Position numbers and translations under genes: made by a program. The notes under the pieces were generated by a model. It was not told where the DNA came from. It saw only the letters and a list, made by a program, of their open reading frames with translations, and did not search any database. 64,000 nt of DNA from Streptomyces sp. NBC_01264 (GTDB lineage: Bacteria > Actinomycetota > Actinomycetes > Streptomycetales > Streptomycetaceae): assembly GCF_026340675.1 (NCBI RefSeq), contig NZ_JAPEOX010000001.1:5146001-5210000 (forward strand). The letters run 5' to 3'. Below, one piece after another: positions 8,069 through 17,729 of this stretch. Position 1 is the stretch's first letter; the number at the start of each line of letters is the position of its first letter.

Positions 8069-10315
8069 CTAGGAGTCGTTCTCCGCCTCGGCGGGCTTCG
8101 ACTGTTCGACGAGGACGAACCACGTGGACTTGCCCTCGCCGCGCGGGTCGACGCCCCAGTCGTCGGCCAGCATCTCCAGCAGCAGGACGCCCCGTCCGCT
8201 CGACGCCATCTCTCCCGGGTGCCGCTTGTGCGGCAGCTCGTCGGAGGCGTCCGCCACCTCCACCCGCAGCCGGCGCGAGCCGATCTCGCCCACCGCCTCG
8301 GCGATCAGCAGCGCGTCCCCGTCCGTGTGGACCAGTACGTTCGTCACCATCTCGGAGACCATCAGCACCGCCGCGTCGACCTGCTCCGGGTCCGCCCAGT
8401 CGTGCAGCAGCTCCCGGATCTGCCGGCGGACCCATCCGACCCGCTCCGGCTCCGCCTGGGCGACGGTGGTCATGGTGCGCCGGGCCGGCCGCGACGGGTG
8501 CAGCAGCGGGGTCTCGCAGCCGCAGCCCTCGCCCTCGCGGCAGAGCAGGACGACGGCGATGTCGTCCTCGCGCCGGTCGGCCAGCGGGCCGGTGGTGTGG
8601 TGCGAGGACGGGCCGTGCACCGCCTGGACCAGCAGGTCGGCCAGCCGTTCCAGGTGGCGGGGCTCCGGGTCCGCGGGGTCGGGGGTCGCCGACTCCAGGA
8701 TGGCCCGCAGCCGGGCCCAGCCCGTGTCGAGGTCGTGCCCGCCCGTCTCGATGAGCCCGTCGGTGCAGAGCATCATCGTCTCGCCGGGTTCCAGGGTGAA
8801 CCGCGTCGTCGGGTAGTCGGTGTCCGGGACGATGCCGAGCGGCAGCCCGCCCGCCGTGGGCCGCATCAGGACGGTGCCGTCGGCCATCCGCACCGCCGGG
8901 TCGGGGTGCCCGGCGCGGGCCACCTCCAGCAGACCGGTCGCCGGATCGCATTCCACGTACAGGCAGGTCGCGAAGCGCGGGCTGGTGAAATCGGAGTCCC
9001 CGCCGCCCCCGACTCCGCCCCCGGCGCCGCCGCCCGTGCCCGGGCGGCCCGTGTCCGACCCGGTGTCCTGTTCCGAGCACAGGCCCGCCAGGAACCGGGA
9101 GGCGCGCGAGAGCACGGCGTCGGGCCGGTGGCCCTCGGAGGCGTACGCGCGCACCGCGATCCGGAGCTGGCCCATGAGGCCGGCCGCCCGGACGTCGTGG
9201 CCCTGGACGTCGCCGATGACCAGCGCGAACCGTCCCGACGGCAGCGGGATCATGTCGTACCAGTCGCCGCCGACTTGGAGCCCGCCGCCGGTGGGCACGT
9301 AGCGCGCGGCCAGCGTCATCCCGGGGATCTCGGGGCCGAGCTGCGGCATCATCGACCGCTGCAGGCCCGTGGTCAGCTCCCGCTCGGATTCGGCCACCCC
9401 GGCGCGCTGGAGCGCCTGCGCGAGCATCCGGGCCACCGTCGTCAGCACGGAGCGCTCGTCGGGGGAGAAGGACACCGGGTGCTTGAAGGCGGCCATCCAG
9501 GCGCCCATGGTGCGTCCCGCCACGATCAGCGGCAGGAAGGCCCAGGAGATCCTGCCGAAGCGCTGGGCGAGCGGCCAGGTGGCCGGAAAGCGCCGTTTGT
9601 AGTCCTCCGGGCTCGGCAGGTAGATCGCCCGGCCGGTACGGACGACCTCCGCGGCCGGGTAGTCGGTCTGCAGCGGCATGTCCGCGAAGGGGCCCTCGTC
9701 CCCGGGATCGTGCCCGTGGTGGCCGATGATCGACAGCCGGTCGCCGGACACGCCGAAGACGGCCAGCCCGTCGGGGATGAACCCGGGCATGGACAGCGAG
9801 GCCGCCACCCGCAGGACCTCGGAGGTCGAGCGGGCCTCGGCCAGCGCCCGCCCGGCGTCCAGCAGGAACGCCTCGCGCGAGCGGCGCCAGTCGCCGGTGA
9901 TGGGGGTGTGCGCGGCCGTGGTGCCGGGCTGCGCCTCCGCTATCTCCTGGATCGTGCCGATCAGCTCGTAGTCGACGCGGCCGTCCGCGCCCCGGTTCTC
10001 CAGCGGCTTCGAACGGCTCCGTACGGTGCGCAGCACGCGCCCGTCCTCGTCCATGATCCGCAGCCGGGCCTCGGCGAGGGTGCCCTCGGCCACCGCGAGG
10101 TTCACGATGCCGTTGATCTCGTTCCAGTCCACCGGGTGGAATCGCGAGCGCACGGCGACCTCGGGCAGCGCGACGGGCTCGGCGGGCAGCCCGAGCAGCC
10201 GGGCGGCCTCGCTGTCGAGGGTGACCGTCCCGGACGCGTTGTCCCATCGCCACAATCCGGTCGCGATGGCGGCCAGGACGTCCTCTGTGCGCACCCGGTC
10301 ATCTTTACAGGTCAT
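8069..10315 (-). CDS. PAS-GAF-PP2C (SpoIIE/RsbU-like) phosphatase with C-terminal HATPase domain
   Basis: The protein of about 748 residues combines a PAS sensor (LAAIATGLWRWDNASG..., residues 10-125), a GAF domain (about 150-310), a SpoIIE-type PP2C phosphatase, and a GHKL anti-sigma-like ATPase at the C-terminus. The phosphatase core includes GGDWYDMIPLPSGRFALVIGDVQGHDV with metal-binding Asp residues, and the ATPase contains MVSEMVTNVLVHTDG. Such multidomain proteins act in partner-switching control of sigma factors, dephosphorylating anti-anti-sigma proteins and possibly phosphorylating them too. An acidic Gly-rich linker interrupts the PP2C region. The start is uncertain: ATG 10315 or GTG 10294, the latter giving VRTEDVLAAIATGL. 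It is divergent from aspS. Confidence 0.88.
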   Translation of the reverse strand: MTCKDDRVRTEDVLAAIATGLWRWDNASGTVTLDSEAARLLGLPAEPVALPEVAVRSRFHPVDWNEINGIVNLAVAEGTLAEARLRIMDEDGRVLRTVRSRSKPLENRGADGRVDYELIGTIQEIAEAQPGTTAAHTPITGDWRRSREAFLLDAGRALAEARSTSEVLRVAASLSMPGFIPDGLAVFGVSGDRLSIIGHHGHDPGDEGPFADMPLQTDYPAAEVVRTGRAIYLPSPEDYKRRFPATWPLAQRFGRISWAFLPLIVAGRTMGAWMAAFKHPVSFSPDERSVLTTVARMLAQALQRAGVAESERELTTGLQRSMMPQLGPEIPGMTLAARYVPTGGGLQVGGDWYDMIPLPSGRFALVIGDVQGHDVRAAGLMGQLRIAVRAYASEGHRPDAVLSRASRFLAGLCSEQDTGSDTGRPGTGGGAGGGVGGGGDSDFTSPRFATCLYVECDPATGLLEVARAGHPDPAVRMADGTVLMRPTAGGLPLGIVPDTDYPTTRFTLEPGETMMLCTDGLIETGGHDLDTGWARLRAILESATPDPADPEPRHLERLADLLVQAVHGPSSHHTTGPLADRREDDIAVVLLCREGEGCGCETPLLHPSRPARRTMTTVAQAEPERVGWVRRQIRELLHDWADPEQVDAAVLMVSEMVTNVLVHTDGDALLIAEAVGEIGSRRLRVEVADASDELPHKRHPGEMASSGRGVLLLEMLADDWGVDPRGEGKSTWFVLVEQSKPAEAENDS

Positions 10316-10442
10316 CCGCCTGACGTGCCTGTTCACCACCCCGGTGCGCCGCCCGGCGGGCGGGCCCGCACGGGCTCGCGCCCCGGACGGTAACCTTGGG
10401 ACGGTTGAATCCACCCTGGTATCACGTAGAACTGGATGACTG

Positions 10443-12248
10443 ATGCATCGGTACAGGTCCCACACGTGCGGCGAGCTTCGTGCCTCCGACGTCGCCTCCG
10501 ACGTCCGGCTGAGCGGCTGGCTGCACAATCGTCGAGACCTGGGCGGCATCCTCTTCATCGATCTGCGTGACCACTACGGCATCACGCAACTCGTCGCCCG
10601 TCCCGGCACCGCCGCGAACGAGGCGCTCAGCAGCGTCACCAAGGAGACCGTCGTCCGCATCGACGGCAAGGTCGTCTCCCGCGGCGCGGACAACGTCAAC
10701 CCCGAGCTCGCCACCGGCGACATCGAGGTCGAGGTCACCGCGGTCGAGGTGCTCGGCGCCGCCGCCCCGCTGCCCTTCACCATCAACACCGACGACGGGG
10801 TGAACGAGGAGCGCCGTCTGGAGTACCGCTTCCTCGACCTGCGCCGCGAGCGCATGCACCGCAACATCATGCTGCGCTCGGCCGTCATCGCCTCCATCCG
10901 CTCCAAGATGGTGGCCCTCGGCTTCAACGAGATGGCGACCCCGATCCTCACCGCGACCTCCCCCGAGGGCGCCCGTGACTTCGTCGTCCCGTCCCGCCTG
11001 AACCCGGGCAAGTTCTATGCGCTCCCGCAGGCGCCGCAGCAGTTCAAGCAGCTGCTGATGATCTCCGGCTTCGACCGGTACTTCCAGATCGCGCCCTGCT
11101 TCCGCGACGAGGACGCCCGCGCCGACCGTTCGCCGGGCGAGTTCTACCAGCTCGACGTCGAGATGTCCTTCGTCGAGCAGGAGGACGTCTTCCAGCCCAT
11201 CGAGCGGCTGATGACGGAGATCTTCACCGAGTTCGGCAAGGGCCGCCCGGTCACCTCGCCGTTCCCGCGGATCCCCTTCCGCGAGTCGATGATGAAGTAC
11301 GGCAACGACAAGCCCGACCTCCGGTCCAAGCTGGAACTCGTCGACATCACCGACGTGTTCGAGGGCTCGGAGTTCAAGGCGTTCGCCGGCAAGCACGTGC
11401 GCGCCCTGGCCGTCCCGGACACCGCCGCCCAGCCCCGCAAGTTCTTCGACGGCCTCGGCGAGTACGCGATCTCGCTGGGCGCCAAGGGCCTGGCCTGGGT
11501 CCGTGTGGGCGAGGACGGCGGCCTGACCGGCCCGATCGCCAAGTTCCTCACCGAGGAGAACGTCAAGGTCCTCACCGAGCGCCTCGGCCTTGCCGCCGGG
11601 CACGCCGTGTTCTTCGGCGCCGGCGAGTTCGACGAGGTCTCCAAGATCATGGCGGGCGTCCGCGTCGAGGCGTCCAAGCGCGCCGGACAGTTCGAGGAGG
11701 ACGTCTTCCGCTTCTGCTGGATCGTCGACTTCCCGATGTTCGAGGCGGACGAGGAGACCGGCAAGATCGACTTCTCCCACAACCCGTTCTCCATGCCGCA
11801 GGGCGGCATGAAGGACCTGGAGGAGAAGGACCCGCTCGACATCCTGGCGTGGCAGTACGACATCGTCTGCAACGGCATCGAGCTGTCCTCCGGCGCCATC
11901 CGCAACCACGAGCCCGAGGTCATGCTGAAGGCCTTCGAGATCGCCGGTTACGAGGCCGAGACCGTCGAGCGCGAGTTCGCGGGCATGCTCCGCGCCTTCC
12001 GCCTCGGCGCCCCGCCGCACGGCGGCATCGCCCCGGGCGTGGACCGCATCGTGATGCTGCTCGCCGACGAGCCGAACATCCGCGAGACCATCGCCTTCCC
12101 GCTCAACGGCAACGCGCAGGACCTGATGATGGGCGCGCCCACCATCCTGGAGGAGTCCCGCCTGCGCGAGCTGAACATCGCGCTCCGCAAGCCGGTGGAG
12201 ACCAAGACGAGCGAGCCGGTCGACAAGGCCGTCAAGCCGCACCAGTAG
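10443..12248 (+). CDS. aspS: Aspartate--tRNA ligase
   Basis: The 601-residue class II aminoacyl-tRNA synthetase charges tRNA-Asp, and possibly tRNA-Asn if the strain relies on GatCAB. An N-terminal OB-fold anticodon domain ([22 protein letters not shown]) is followed by class II motif 1, motif 2 ([24 protein letters not shown]), the bacterial GAD insertion (about residues 290-420) and motif 3 ([14 protein letters not shown]). Length fits the bacterial type. The ATG at 10443 is 15 residues before the conserved [14 protein letters not shown]. The gene ends 10 bases before a perfect 46-bp palindromic terminator. In Streptomyces, aspS is a core gene on the oriC-proximal part of the chromosome. 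Confidence 0.98.
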   Translation: MHRYRSHTCGELRASDVASDVRLSGWLHNRRDLGGILFIDLRDHYGITQLVARPGTAANEALSSVTKETVVRIDGKVVSRGADNVNPELATGDIEVEVTAVEVLGAAAPLPFTINTDDGVNEERRLEYRFLDLRRERMHRNIMLRSAVIASIRSKMVALGFNEMATPILTATSPEGARDFVVPSRLNPGKFYALPQAPQQFKQLLMISGFDRYFQIAPCFRDEDARADRSPGEFYQLDVEMSFVEQEDVFQPIERLMTEIFTEFGKGRPVTSPFPRIPFRESMMKYGNDKPDLRSKLELVDITDVFEGSEFKAFAGKHVRALAVPDTAAQPRKFFDGLGEYAISLGAKGLAWVRVGEDGGLTGPIAKFLTEENVKVLTERLGLAAGHAVFFGAGEFDEVSKIMAGVRVEASKRAGQFEEDVFRFCWIVDFPMFEADEETGKIDFSHNPFSMPQGGMKDLEEKDPLDILAWQYDIVCNGIELSSGAIRNHEPEVMLKAFEIAGYEAETVEREFAGMLRAFRLGAPPHGGIAPGVDRIVMLLADEPNIRETIAFPLNGNAQDLMMGAPTILEESRLRELNIALRKPVETKTSEPVDKAVKPHQ

Positions 12249-12257
12249 GCCGTCACA

Positions 12258-12303
12258 CGAAGGAAGGGCCCGGGATCCGTACGGATCCCGGGCCCTTCCT
12301 TCG
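12258..12303. terminator. Perfect 46-bp palindrome, bidirectional terminator
   Basis: Every base from 12258 to 12280 pairs with 12303 back to 12281, with the centre at CGTACG. It sits between the convergent aspS and VWA genes, 10 bases from each stop codon. It can serve both transcripts as an intrinsic terminator. The core GGGCCCGGGATCC arm is extremely stable. Confidence 0.85.
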
Positions 12304-12313
12304 TACCGTCTGG

Positions 12314-13990
12314 CTAGAACTTCTCCAGCAGGCCCTTGAGGAGGGCTGCCGAGGTCAGTTCGGCCGGGGCGGGGCCGGCGTGGAAGAAGCCGGCGTTCTC
12401 CGCATCCAGCTTGCGCAGGAAGTCGAAGGCCTTGGCGTCGTGCTCGCCGAACGCGACGAACTGCCAGTGGATGCCGGGGGCGGTGGCGGCGGCGTCGGCG
12501 ATCGCCTGGCGGGCGGGGCGGACGCTGTCGGGCGCGCCGTCCGTCTGGAACACGACCAGGGCCGGGCCCTCGCCGCCGTCCTTCTGGTACCGCTCCACGA
12601 CGGCCTCGACGGCGACGTGATAGCTGGTGCGGCCCATCCGGCCGAGCTCCGCGTGGCGGGTCTCGACCCAGGCCTCGTCGTACGCGTCGAGGGCGAGGTC
12701 GGCCGTGCCGTCCAGCTCGGTGGAGAAGAACACCGTACGGACGGTGGCCTCTTCGTCGAGGTGCGCGGCGAGGGCGAGGGCGTGGTCGGCGAGGTGCTGG
12801 ACGCTGCCGTCCTTGTAGAACGGGCGCATCGAGCCCGACCGGTCGAGCACGAGGAACACGGTGGCGCGGGCGCCGGCCTTGCCCTTGGCGCGCAGCGCCT
12901 GCCCGGCGGCCTTGTACGCGGCCGCGAGCGGGGGCGCTTGCCGCTTGAGGGAGGCGAGGTCATGAGCGGGGCCGCCTGCGGCGGCGTGGGCGGGGAGAAG
13001 CTCGGCTTCGCCGTCGACCTCGGCGGTGACTTCGGCGTCGGTCGGGACGGGCTCCGCGTCGGCTTCGACCGCGACGGGCTCTGCCTCGGTGATGGCCTCG
13101 GCTTCGGCCGTGACCGGCTCGGCCTGGGCGGCCACGGGCTCGGCCTCGGTGATGACCTCGGCGTCGGCTGCGACGGGTTCTGCCTCGGTGATGACCTCGG
13201 CCTCTGCCGGGATCGGCTCGGCCTGGGCGGCCGGGGGCTCCGGCTCGGTGATGACCTCGGCCTCTGCCGTGACCGGCTCCGCCTCGGTCTCGGCCGCCAC
13301 GGGCTCGGCCTCGGGCTCGGTGTCCGCTACGTTGGCCTGCTGCTCGGTGTCCGCCTCGGCGGCGGGCTCCTCCTCGGGCACTGCGGCCAGGGCCGGTTCG
13401 GCCTCGGGGGTGGCGGCTTCGGCCTCGGCCGCCGGAGCGTCGAGGGGCTTGGCTTCGGCCTCCGCCACCTCGGCGATGGCCTCGGCCGCGACGGGCTCGG
13501 GCTCGGTGGTGGCGGGCTCCGGCGTTGCCTCGGCGGCCTGTTCGGCCTCGGGCTCGGCCACAGCCACAGCCACAGCCACAGGCTCGGCTTCAGCCTCGGG
13601 CTCGGCTTCGGCCGCAATCGCAGCCTCGGGCTCGGCCGCAGCTTCGGGCTCGGGGGCAACCTCGGCTGCGGCAGCCGGGGGAGTCGGGGTGGGCGGGGTC
13701 GCGGGGGTCGACGGGGTCCCGGTGGAGGGGCGGCGGGCCTCCGGGACCGTGGGGTCCGGGTTGGGGGCCGGGGCCGGGGCGGTGAGCACCGTGCCCGGTT
13801 CGAGGTCCCGGGGGGTGGACTGCGGGGGAACAGTGGGGTTGTCGAAGGAGGCGGCGACCAGTTCGGCGGCCGCGTCCAGGGGGGTGCGTTCGGTCTGGCT
13901 CGGAAGGGCCGCCGAAGTGGTGCCGGTCGTCTCCGGAACCTGTTCAGCAGTCCGTCCGAACACCTTGCGCAACAAGCTCCGAATACCCAT
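12314..13990 (-). CDS. VWA-domain protein with long Ala/Glu/Pro-rich linker (TerF-like)
   Basis: The 558-residue protein has three parts. A short basic N-terminus is [14 protein letters not shown] low-complexity region of about 300 residues is built from EAEPVAA and EVITEAEP repeats. A C-terminal von Willebrand A domain has the MIDAS motif DRSGSM and resembles TerF-type cytoplasmic VWA proteins associated with tellurium or stress resistance. The open frame extends to 14122, but ATG 13990 has an AAAGG ribosome site and begins the conserved-looking basic segment. No signal peptide is present, so the protein is likely cytoplasmic or associated with the membrane face. The linker length probably varies among strains because its DNA is repetitive. 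Confidence 0.85.
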   Translation of the reverse strand: MGIRSLLRKVFGRTAEQVPETTGTTSAALPSQTERTPLDAAAELVAASFDNPTVPPQSTPRDLEPGTVLTAPAPAPNPDPTVPEARRPSTGTPSTPATPPTPTPPAAAAEVAPEPEAAAEPEAAIAAEAEPEAEAEPVAVAVAVAEPEAEQAAEATPEPATTEPEPVAAEAIAEVAEAEAKPLDAPAAEAEAATPEAEPALAAVPEEEPAAEADTEQQANVADTEPEAEPVAAETEAEPVTAEAEVITEPEPPAAQAEPIPAEAEVITEAEPVAADAEVITEAEPVAAQAEPVTAEAEAITEAEPVAVEADAEPVPTDAEVTAEVDGEAELLPAHAAAGGPAHDLASLKRQAPPLAAAYKAAGQALRAKGKAGARATVFLVLDRSGSMRPFYKDGSVQHLADHALALAAHLDEEATVRTVFFSTELDGTADLALDAYDEAWVETRHAELGRMGRTSYHVAVEAVVERYQKDGGEGPALVVFQTDGAPDSVRPARQAIADAAATAPGIHWQFVAFGEHDAKAFDFLRKLDAENAGFFHAGPAPAELTSAALLKGLLEKF

Positions 13991-14171
13991 GGGCCAGGCC
14001 TTTCGCATGAGTGCGTGCGTCATTTGTCCGTGAGGCGCGGTAGATCCCTGCCCAGAGTGGACACGTAAGGTTATCGGCCCCTTGGCTGGAACTTTGGGAG
14101 GGGCACCTTTCGTGGCGCCCACGCCTCAAACCCACCCGTTATGCCCCCGAACTGCCGCCCCGACGTGCCGG

Positions 14172-14193
14172 ATTCACCGGCCGTTCATCCATC
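14172..14193 (+). promoter_or_regulatory. Putative PHO box (PhoP-binding direct repeats)
   Basis: Two adjacent 11-bp units, ATTCACCGGCC and GTTCATCCATC, match the Streptomyces PHO-box unit GTTCACC plus four variable bases. They lie 90 bp before the start of a PhoX-type phosphatase, as expected for phosphate-starvation control by PhoR-PhoP. Only the pattern is seen; binding is inferred. Confidence 0.5.
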
Positions 14194-14282
14194 GGCCGCC
14201 GCTTCGGCGCAACCCACCCATAGCGTCACCGACGGATTGTTCCGACACGTTGTCGGGGACCGTGCATCAACGGAGGACACTC

Positions 14283-16385
14283 GTGCGCAAGCTCCTGCCG
14301 CTCATCGGCTCATCTCACGGGGGCGGCCGTTCCGCTCTCACCTGCCGCTACCGCTGCGGTGACGCCTGCTTCCACGAGGTGCCGAACACCAGTGACAACG
14401 AGTACGCCGGGGACGTCATAGCCCGCGCGTACTCCCGCCGCGCGATGCTCCGCTCCGCCGCGGTCGTCACGGTCGCCTCGGCCGCCGGTACGGCCCTCAC
14501 GCTGAGCGGCAACGGTTCCTCCGCCTCCGCCGACCCGACGGTCGAGGCGCAGCGCGCCGGCGCCGCCGGGGTCAACGCCGCGGGTGCCCGCGGTCTGCGC
14601 TTCACCCCGGTCGCGCCGAACACCGCCGACCAGGTCACGATCCCCGAGGGTCACGAGCAGAACGTGGTCATCCGCTGGGGCGACCCGATCGTCAAGGGCG
14701 CGCCGGGCTTCAACCCGGACAAGCAGACCGCCGCCGCCCAGGCCGGTCAGTTCGGCTACAACAACGACTTCCTGAGCCTGCTCCCGCTCGGCGGTGACTA
14801 CGAGCGCCAGCAGCTGCTCGTGGCCAACCACGAGTACACGGACGAGAACCTCATGTTCAAGGCGTACGACCCGGCCAACCCGACCCGTGAGCAGGTCGAG
14901 ATCGCCTGGGCCGCGCACGGCCTGTCCGTGGTCGCGGTCCAGGAGGACCACCGCAGCGGCAAGCTGACGGCCATCAGCCGCCACCGCCTCAACCGCCGCC
15001 TGACCGCCACCAGCGAGTTCCGGCTGACCGGCCCGGCCGCGGGCACCGACCTGGTGAAGACCTCGGTCGACACCACCGGCACCAAGGTGCTCGGCACCCT
15101 CAACAACTGCGCCGGCGGCACCACCCCGTGGGGCACCACCCTCCACGGCGAGGAGAACTTCAACCAGTACTTCGCCAACGCCGGTCTGGTCACCGACCCG
15201 ACCCAGGCACTCCGCCTGAAGCGCTACGGCGTGACCGCCGGAGCCACCGAGCGCAAGTGGGAGCGGTTCGACAAGCGCTTCGACGTCGCGCAGGAGCCCA
15301 ACGAGTCGCACCGCTTCGGCTGGGTCGTCGAGCTGGACCCGTACGACGTGAACTCCGTCCCGCGCAAGCGCACCGCGCTCGGCCGCTTCAAGCACGAGGC
15401 CGCGCAGCCCCGCCTGACCGAGGACGGCCGCCCCGTCGTCTACATGGGCGACGACGAGCGCTTCGACTACTTCTACAAGTTCGTCTCGTCGAAGCAGATG
15501 AAGAAGGGCGACTCGCGCGCGGCGAAGGAGCACAACCTCACGCTGCTCGACGAGGGCACCCTCTACGTCGCCAAGCTCACCGGTGACACCCCGGTCACCG
15601 AGTTCGACGGCACCGGCAAGCTCCCCTCCGACGGCGAGTTCGACGGTTCCGGTGTCTGGATCAAGCTGCTCACCACTTCCCCGAACGGGAACGTCTCGCA
15701 CGTCGAGGGCCTGACCGCCGCAGAGGTGTCGGTCTTCACGCGCCTCGCCGCCGACAAGGTCGGCGCGACCAAGATGGACCGTCCCGAGGACGTCGAGCCG
15801 TCCCCGCGCACCGGCCGCGTCTACATCGCGCTGACGAACAACACGGACCGCGGCAAGCCGGGCAAGGAAGGTGCCACCGAGGCCAACCCGCGCAACCTGA
15901 ACAAGCACGGCCAGATCCTGGAGCTCGCCGAGAACTTCGACGACCCGGCCGGCGACGGCTTCGCCTGGCGCCTCTTCCTGGTCGCGGGTGACCCGAACGA
16001 CCCGGCGACCTACTTCGCGGGCTTCCCGAAGGACAAGGTCAGCCCGATCTCCTGCCCGGACAACGTGGCGTTCGACCCGCACGGCAACCTGTGGATCTCC
16101 ACGGACGGCAACCAGCTCGGCTCGCACGACGGCCTGTTCGGCGTCGCGACCGCCGGTGAGCGCCGTGGCGAGCTGAAGCAGTTCCTGACCGTTCCGCGCG
16201 GCGCCGAGACCTGTGGCCCGCTCATCCAGGACAAGCGCGTCCTGGTGGCCGTGCAGCACCCGGGCGAGATCGACGGCGCGTCCGTCGAGAAGCCGCAGTC
16301 GGTGTGGCCCGACGGTCCGGGCAAGATCGTCCGTCCGTCGGTCGTGTCGGTGTGGCGCAAGGACGGCAAGAACATCGGCGTCTGA
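14283..16385 (+). CDS. PhoX-family secreted alkaline phosphatase (DUF839)
   Basis: The 700-residue precursor carries a twin-arginine motif (SRRAMLRSA, residues 51-59) before a hydrophobic stretch and an Ala-rich cleavage region, after an unusually long n-region. The mature part fits the PhoX/DUF839 family, Ca/Fe-dependent enzymes that release phosphate from organic esters outside the cell. Family-like segments include VVIRWGDPIVKGAPGFNP, GEENFNQYFAN, RPEDVEPSPRTGRVYIALTNN and CPDNVAFDPHGNLWISTDGN. The GTG at 14283 follows GGAGGA; the frame is open upstream to 14082 but has no better start. A PHO-box-like repeat precedes it and a parS-containing palindrome follows it. Confidence 0.9.
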   Translation: MRKLLPLIGSSHGGGRSALTCRYRCGDACFHEVPNTSDNEYAGDVIARAYSRRAMLRSAAVVTVASAAGTALTLSGNGSSASADPTVEAQRAGAAGVNAAGARGLRFTPVAPNTADQVTIPEGHEQNVVIRWGDPIVKGAPGFNPDKQTAAAQAGQFGYNNDFLSLLPLGGDYERQQLLVANHEYTDENLMFKAYDPANPTREQVEIAWAAHGLSVVAVQEDHRSGKLTAISRHRLNRRLTATSEFRLTGPAAGTDLVKTSVDTTGTKVLGTLNNCAGGTTPWGTTLHGEENFNQYFANAGLVTDPTQALRLKRYGVTAGATERKWERFDKRFDVAQEPNESHRFGWVVELDPYDVNSVPRKRTALGRFKHEAAQPRLTEDGRPVVYMGDDERFDYFYKFVSSKQMKKGDSRAAKEHNLTLLDEGTLYVAKLTGDTPVTEFDGTGKLPSDGEFDGSGVWIKLLTTSPNGNVSHVEGLTAAEVSVFTRLAADKVGATKMDRPEDVEPSPRTGRVYIALTNNTDRGKPGKEGATEANPRNLNKHGQILELAENFDDPAGDGFAWRLFLVAGDPNDPATYFAGFPKDKVSPISCPDNVAFDPHGNLWISTDGNQLGSHDGLFGVATAGERRGELKQFLTVPRGAETCGPLIQDKRVLVAVQHPGEIDGASVEKPQSVWPDGPGKIVRPSVVSVWRKDGKNIGV

Positions 16386-16411
16386 GCCCCTGGGCTGACG
16401 TGAGTTGACCC

Positions 16412-16459
16412 GAGCGGGGGCGGTGGATGTTTCACGTGAAACATCCACCGCCCCCGCTC
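16412..16459. other. Consensus parS site inside a perfect 48-bp palindromic terminator
   Basis: The 16-mer TGTTTCACGTGAAACA (16428-16443) is exactly the Streptomyces ParB-binding consensus. It forms the centre of a perfect palindrome whose outer arms GAGCGGGGGCGGTGGA pair with the mirror sequence. The element separates the convergent PhoX and histidine-kinase genes, and its last two bases overlap the kinase stop codon. It can act both as a centromere site and as a transcript terminator. Confidence 0.9.
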
Positions 16460-17714
16460 AACTGCCTTCCGGCAGACGCCCGACCGGCAGCAGCAGCGTG
16501 GTCACGGCGCCCCCGTCGGGGGCGTTGGAGAAGCGCAGCTCGATCTCCAGTACCTCCGCCTGCCCGGCCGCGATGATCAGGCCCAGCCCGTGGCCCCGTC
16601 CGCGTCCGGGATCCCCGGCGCGGAACCGCCGCGGGCCCTGCTCGATCAGCTCGGCCGGATAGCCGGGCCCGTGGTCGCGTACGGTCACCAGCGGGCCGGT
16701 GACGGTCACTTCGATCGGTGGCTGCCCGTGCTTGTGGGCGTTGACCAGCAGGTTGGCCAGGATCCGGTCGAGGCGGCGCCGGTCGGTGAGCACCACCGCG
16801 TCCCGCTCGATCCGTATCGCGACGGGCAGCCGGGTGCTCGCCGCGGCCCGCTCCACCGCGCGGCCGAGCTCCACCCGGGCCAGGTCGGCCCGTTCGACGC
16901 CGGAGTCCAGCCGGGAGATCTCCAGCAGGTCCTCGGTGAGCAGGTGCAGGGCCTTGAGGCGGTCGTTGATCATCTCCTTGGGCCGTCCCTCGGGCAGCAG
17001 CGCGGCCGCGGCCAGGGATCCCGTGAGCGGGGTGCGCAGTTCGTGCGCGACGTCCGCCGTGAACCGCTTCTCTGCCTCCAGCCGGGCCTGGAGCGAGGCC
17101 GCCATCGAGTCGAGGGCCTGCGCGACGTCCGTCACCGCGTCGCGTGAACGGGCGCGGGGCCCCTCCCCTTCGGCCGGGAAGCCGACGCGCGCGTCGAGGT
17201 CCCCGGCGCTGATCCGGCGGGCCACCGCGGCCGTGGTGGCGAGGCGGCGGCTGATGCGGCCCGCGAGGAAGATGCCGGCGAGGGCGACCACCCCGGCGGC
17301 GAGGCCGGCGGAGACCAGGATCGCGGCATCGATCTCCCGGAGCCGGGTGCGGGTGCTGTCGTAGGGGACCCAGACCGCGAGGGGCTTTCCGTCGGCGGGG
17401 CCGGCCGCCCACATGACCGGCATTCCGTCCTGGGTGCCGGTCATGCTGCCGGTTCGTCCGCGGGCGACCAGGTCGCGCAGCGGGGCCGGGAGGCCGGGCG
17501 GGTCCAGGGCGCTGTTGCCGTCGCCGCGCGCGGTGCCGTACTCGTACTGGGCCAGGGCGTAGTCCAGCTCCCGGTCCACGTCCTTGCGGACCTCGCCGAC
17601 GAGCTGACGGGCGACCACGTTGTGCACGAGGATGCCGAGCGCGGCCGCGACGGCGCAGCACACCGCCGTGGTGGTCATGGCGATCTTCCAGCGCAGGCTG
17701 ATCGTGCGGCGCAT
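16458..17714 (-). CDS. Sensor histidine kinase, HAMP-containing, no adjacent response regulator
   Basis: The 418-residue membrane kinase has a first helix at about residues 12-33, an extracytoplasmic domain of about 100 residues and a second helix near 135-155. A HAMP domain, the HisKA box with FTADVAHELRTPL and an HATPase domain (NLLVNAHKHG, DHGPGYP, GRGHGLGLII) follow. This is the usual topology of an OmpR-partner kinase. It follows the lipoprotein gene by 15 bases, so the two are probably one operon. No response regulator gene is next to it, which makes it an orphan here. The upstream lipoprotein may modulate it, by analogy with other lipoprotein-kinase pairs, but that is inference. Confidence 0.88.
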   Translation of the reverse strand: MRRTISLRWKIAMTTTAVCCAVAAALGILVHNVVARQLVGEVRKDVDRELDYALAQYEYGTARGDGNSALDPPGLPAPLRDLVARGRTGSMTGTQDGMPVMWAAGPADGKPLAVWVPYDSTRTRLREIDAAILVSAGLAAGVVALAGIFLAGRISRRLATTAAVARRISAGDLDARVGFPAEGEGPRARSRDAVTDVAQALDSMAASLQARLEAEKRFTADVAHELRTPLTGSLAAAALLPEGRPKEMINDRLKALHLLTEDLLEISRLDSGVERADLARVELGRAVERAAASTRLPVAIRIERDAVVLTDRRRLDRILANLLVNAHKHGQPPIEVTVTGPLVTVRDHGPGYPAELIEQGPRRFRAGDPGRGRGHGLGLIIAAGQAEVLEIELRFSNAPDGGAVTTLLLPVGRLPEGS

Positions 17715-17729
17715 CGGGTCCCGGCCTCC

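Noticed and set aside
8820..9302. Plus-strand frames antisense to the phosphatase gene
   Set aside because: They lack domains and are typical shadow frames of a high-GC coding region.
6348..10253. Single 1301-codon minus-strand frame joining the secreted protein to upstream DNA
   Set aside because: The upstream part is antisense-frame Arg/Gly/Pro-rich sequence over the PP2C gene. The real gene begins at ATG 7988 with a signal peptide.
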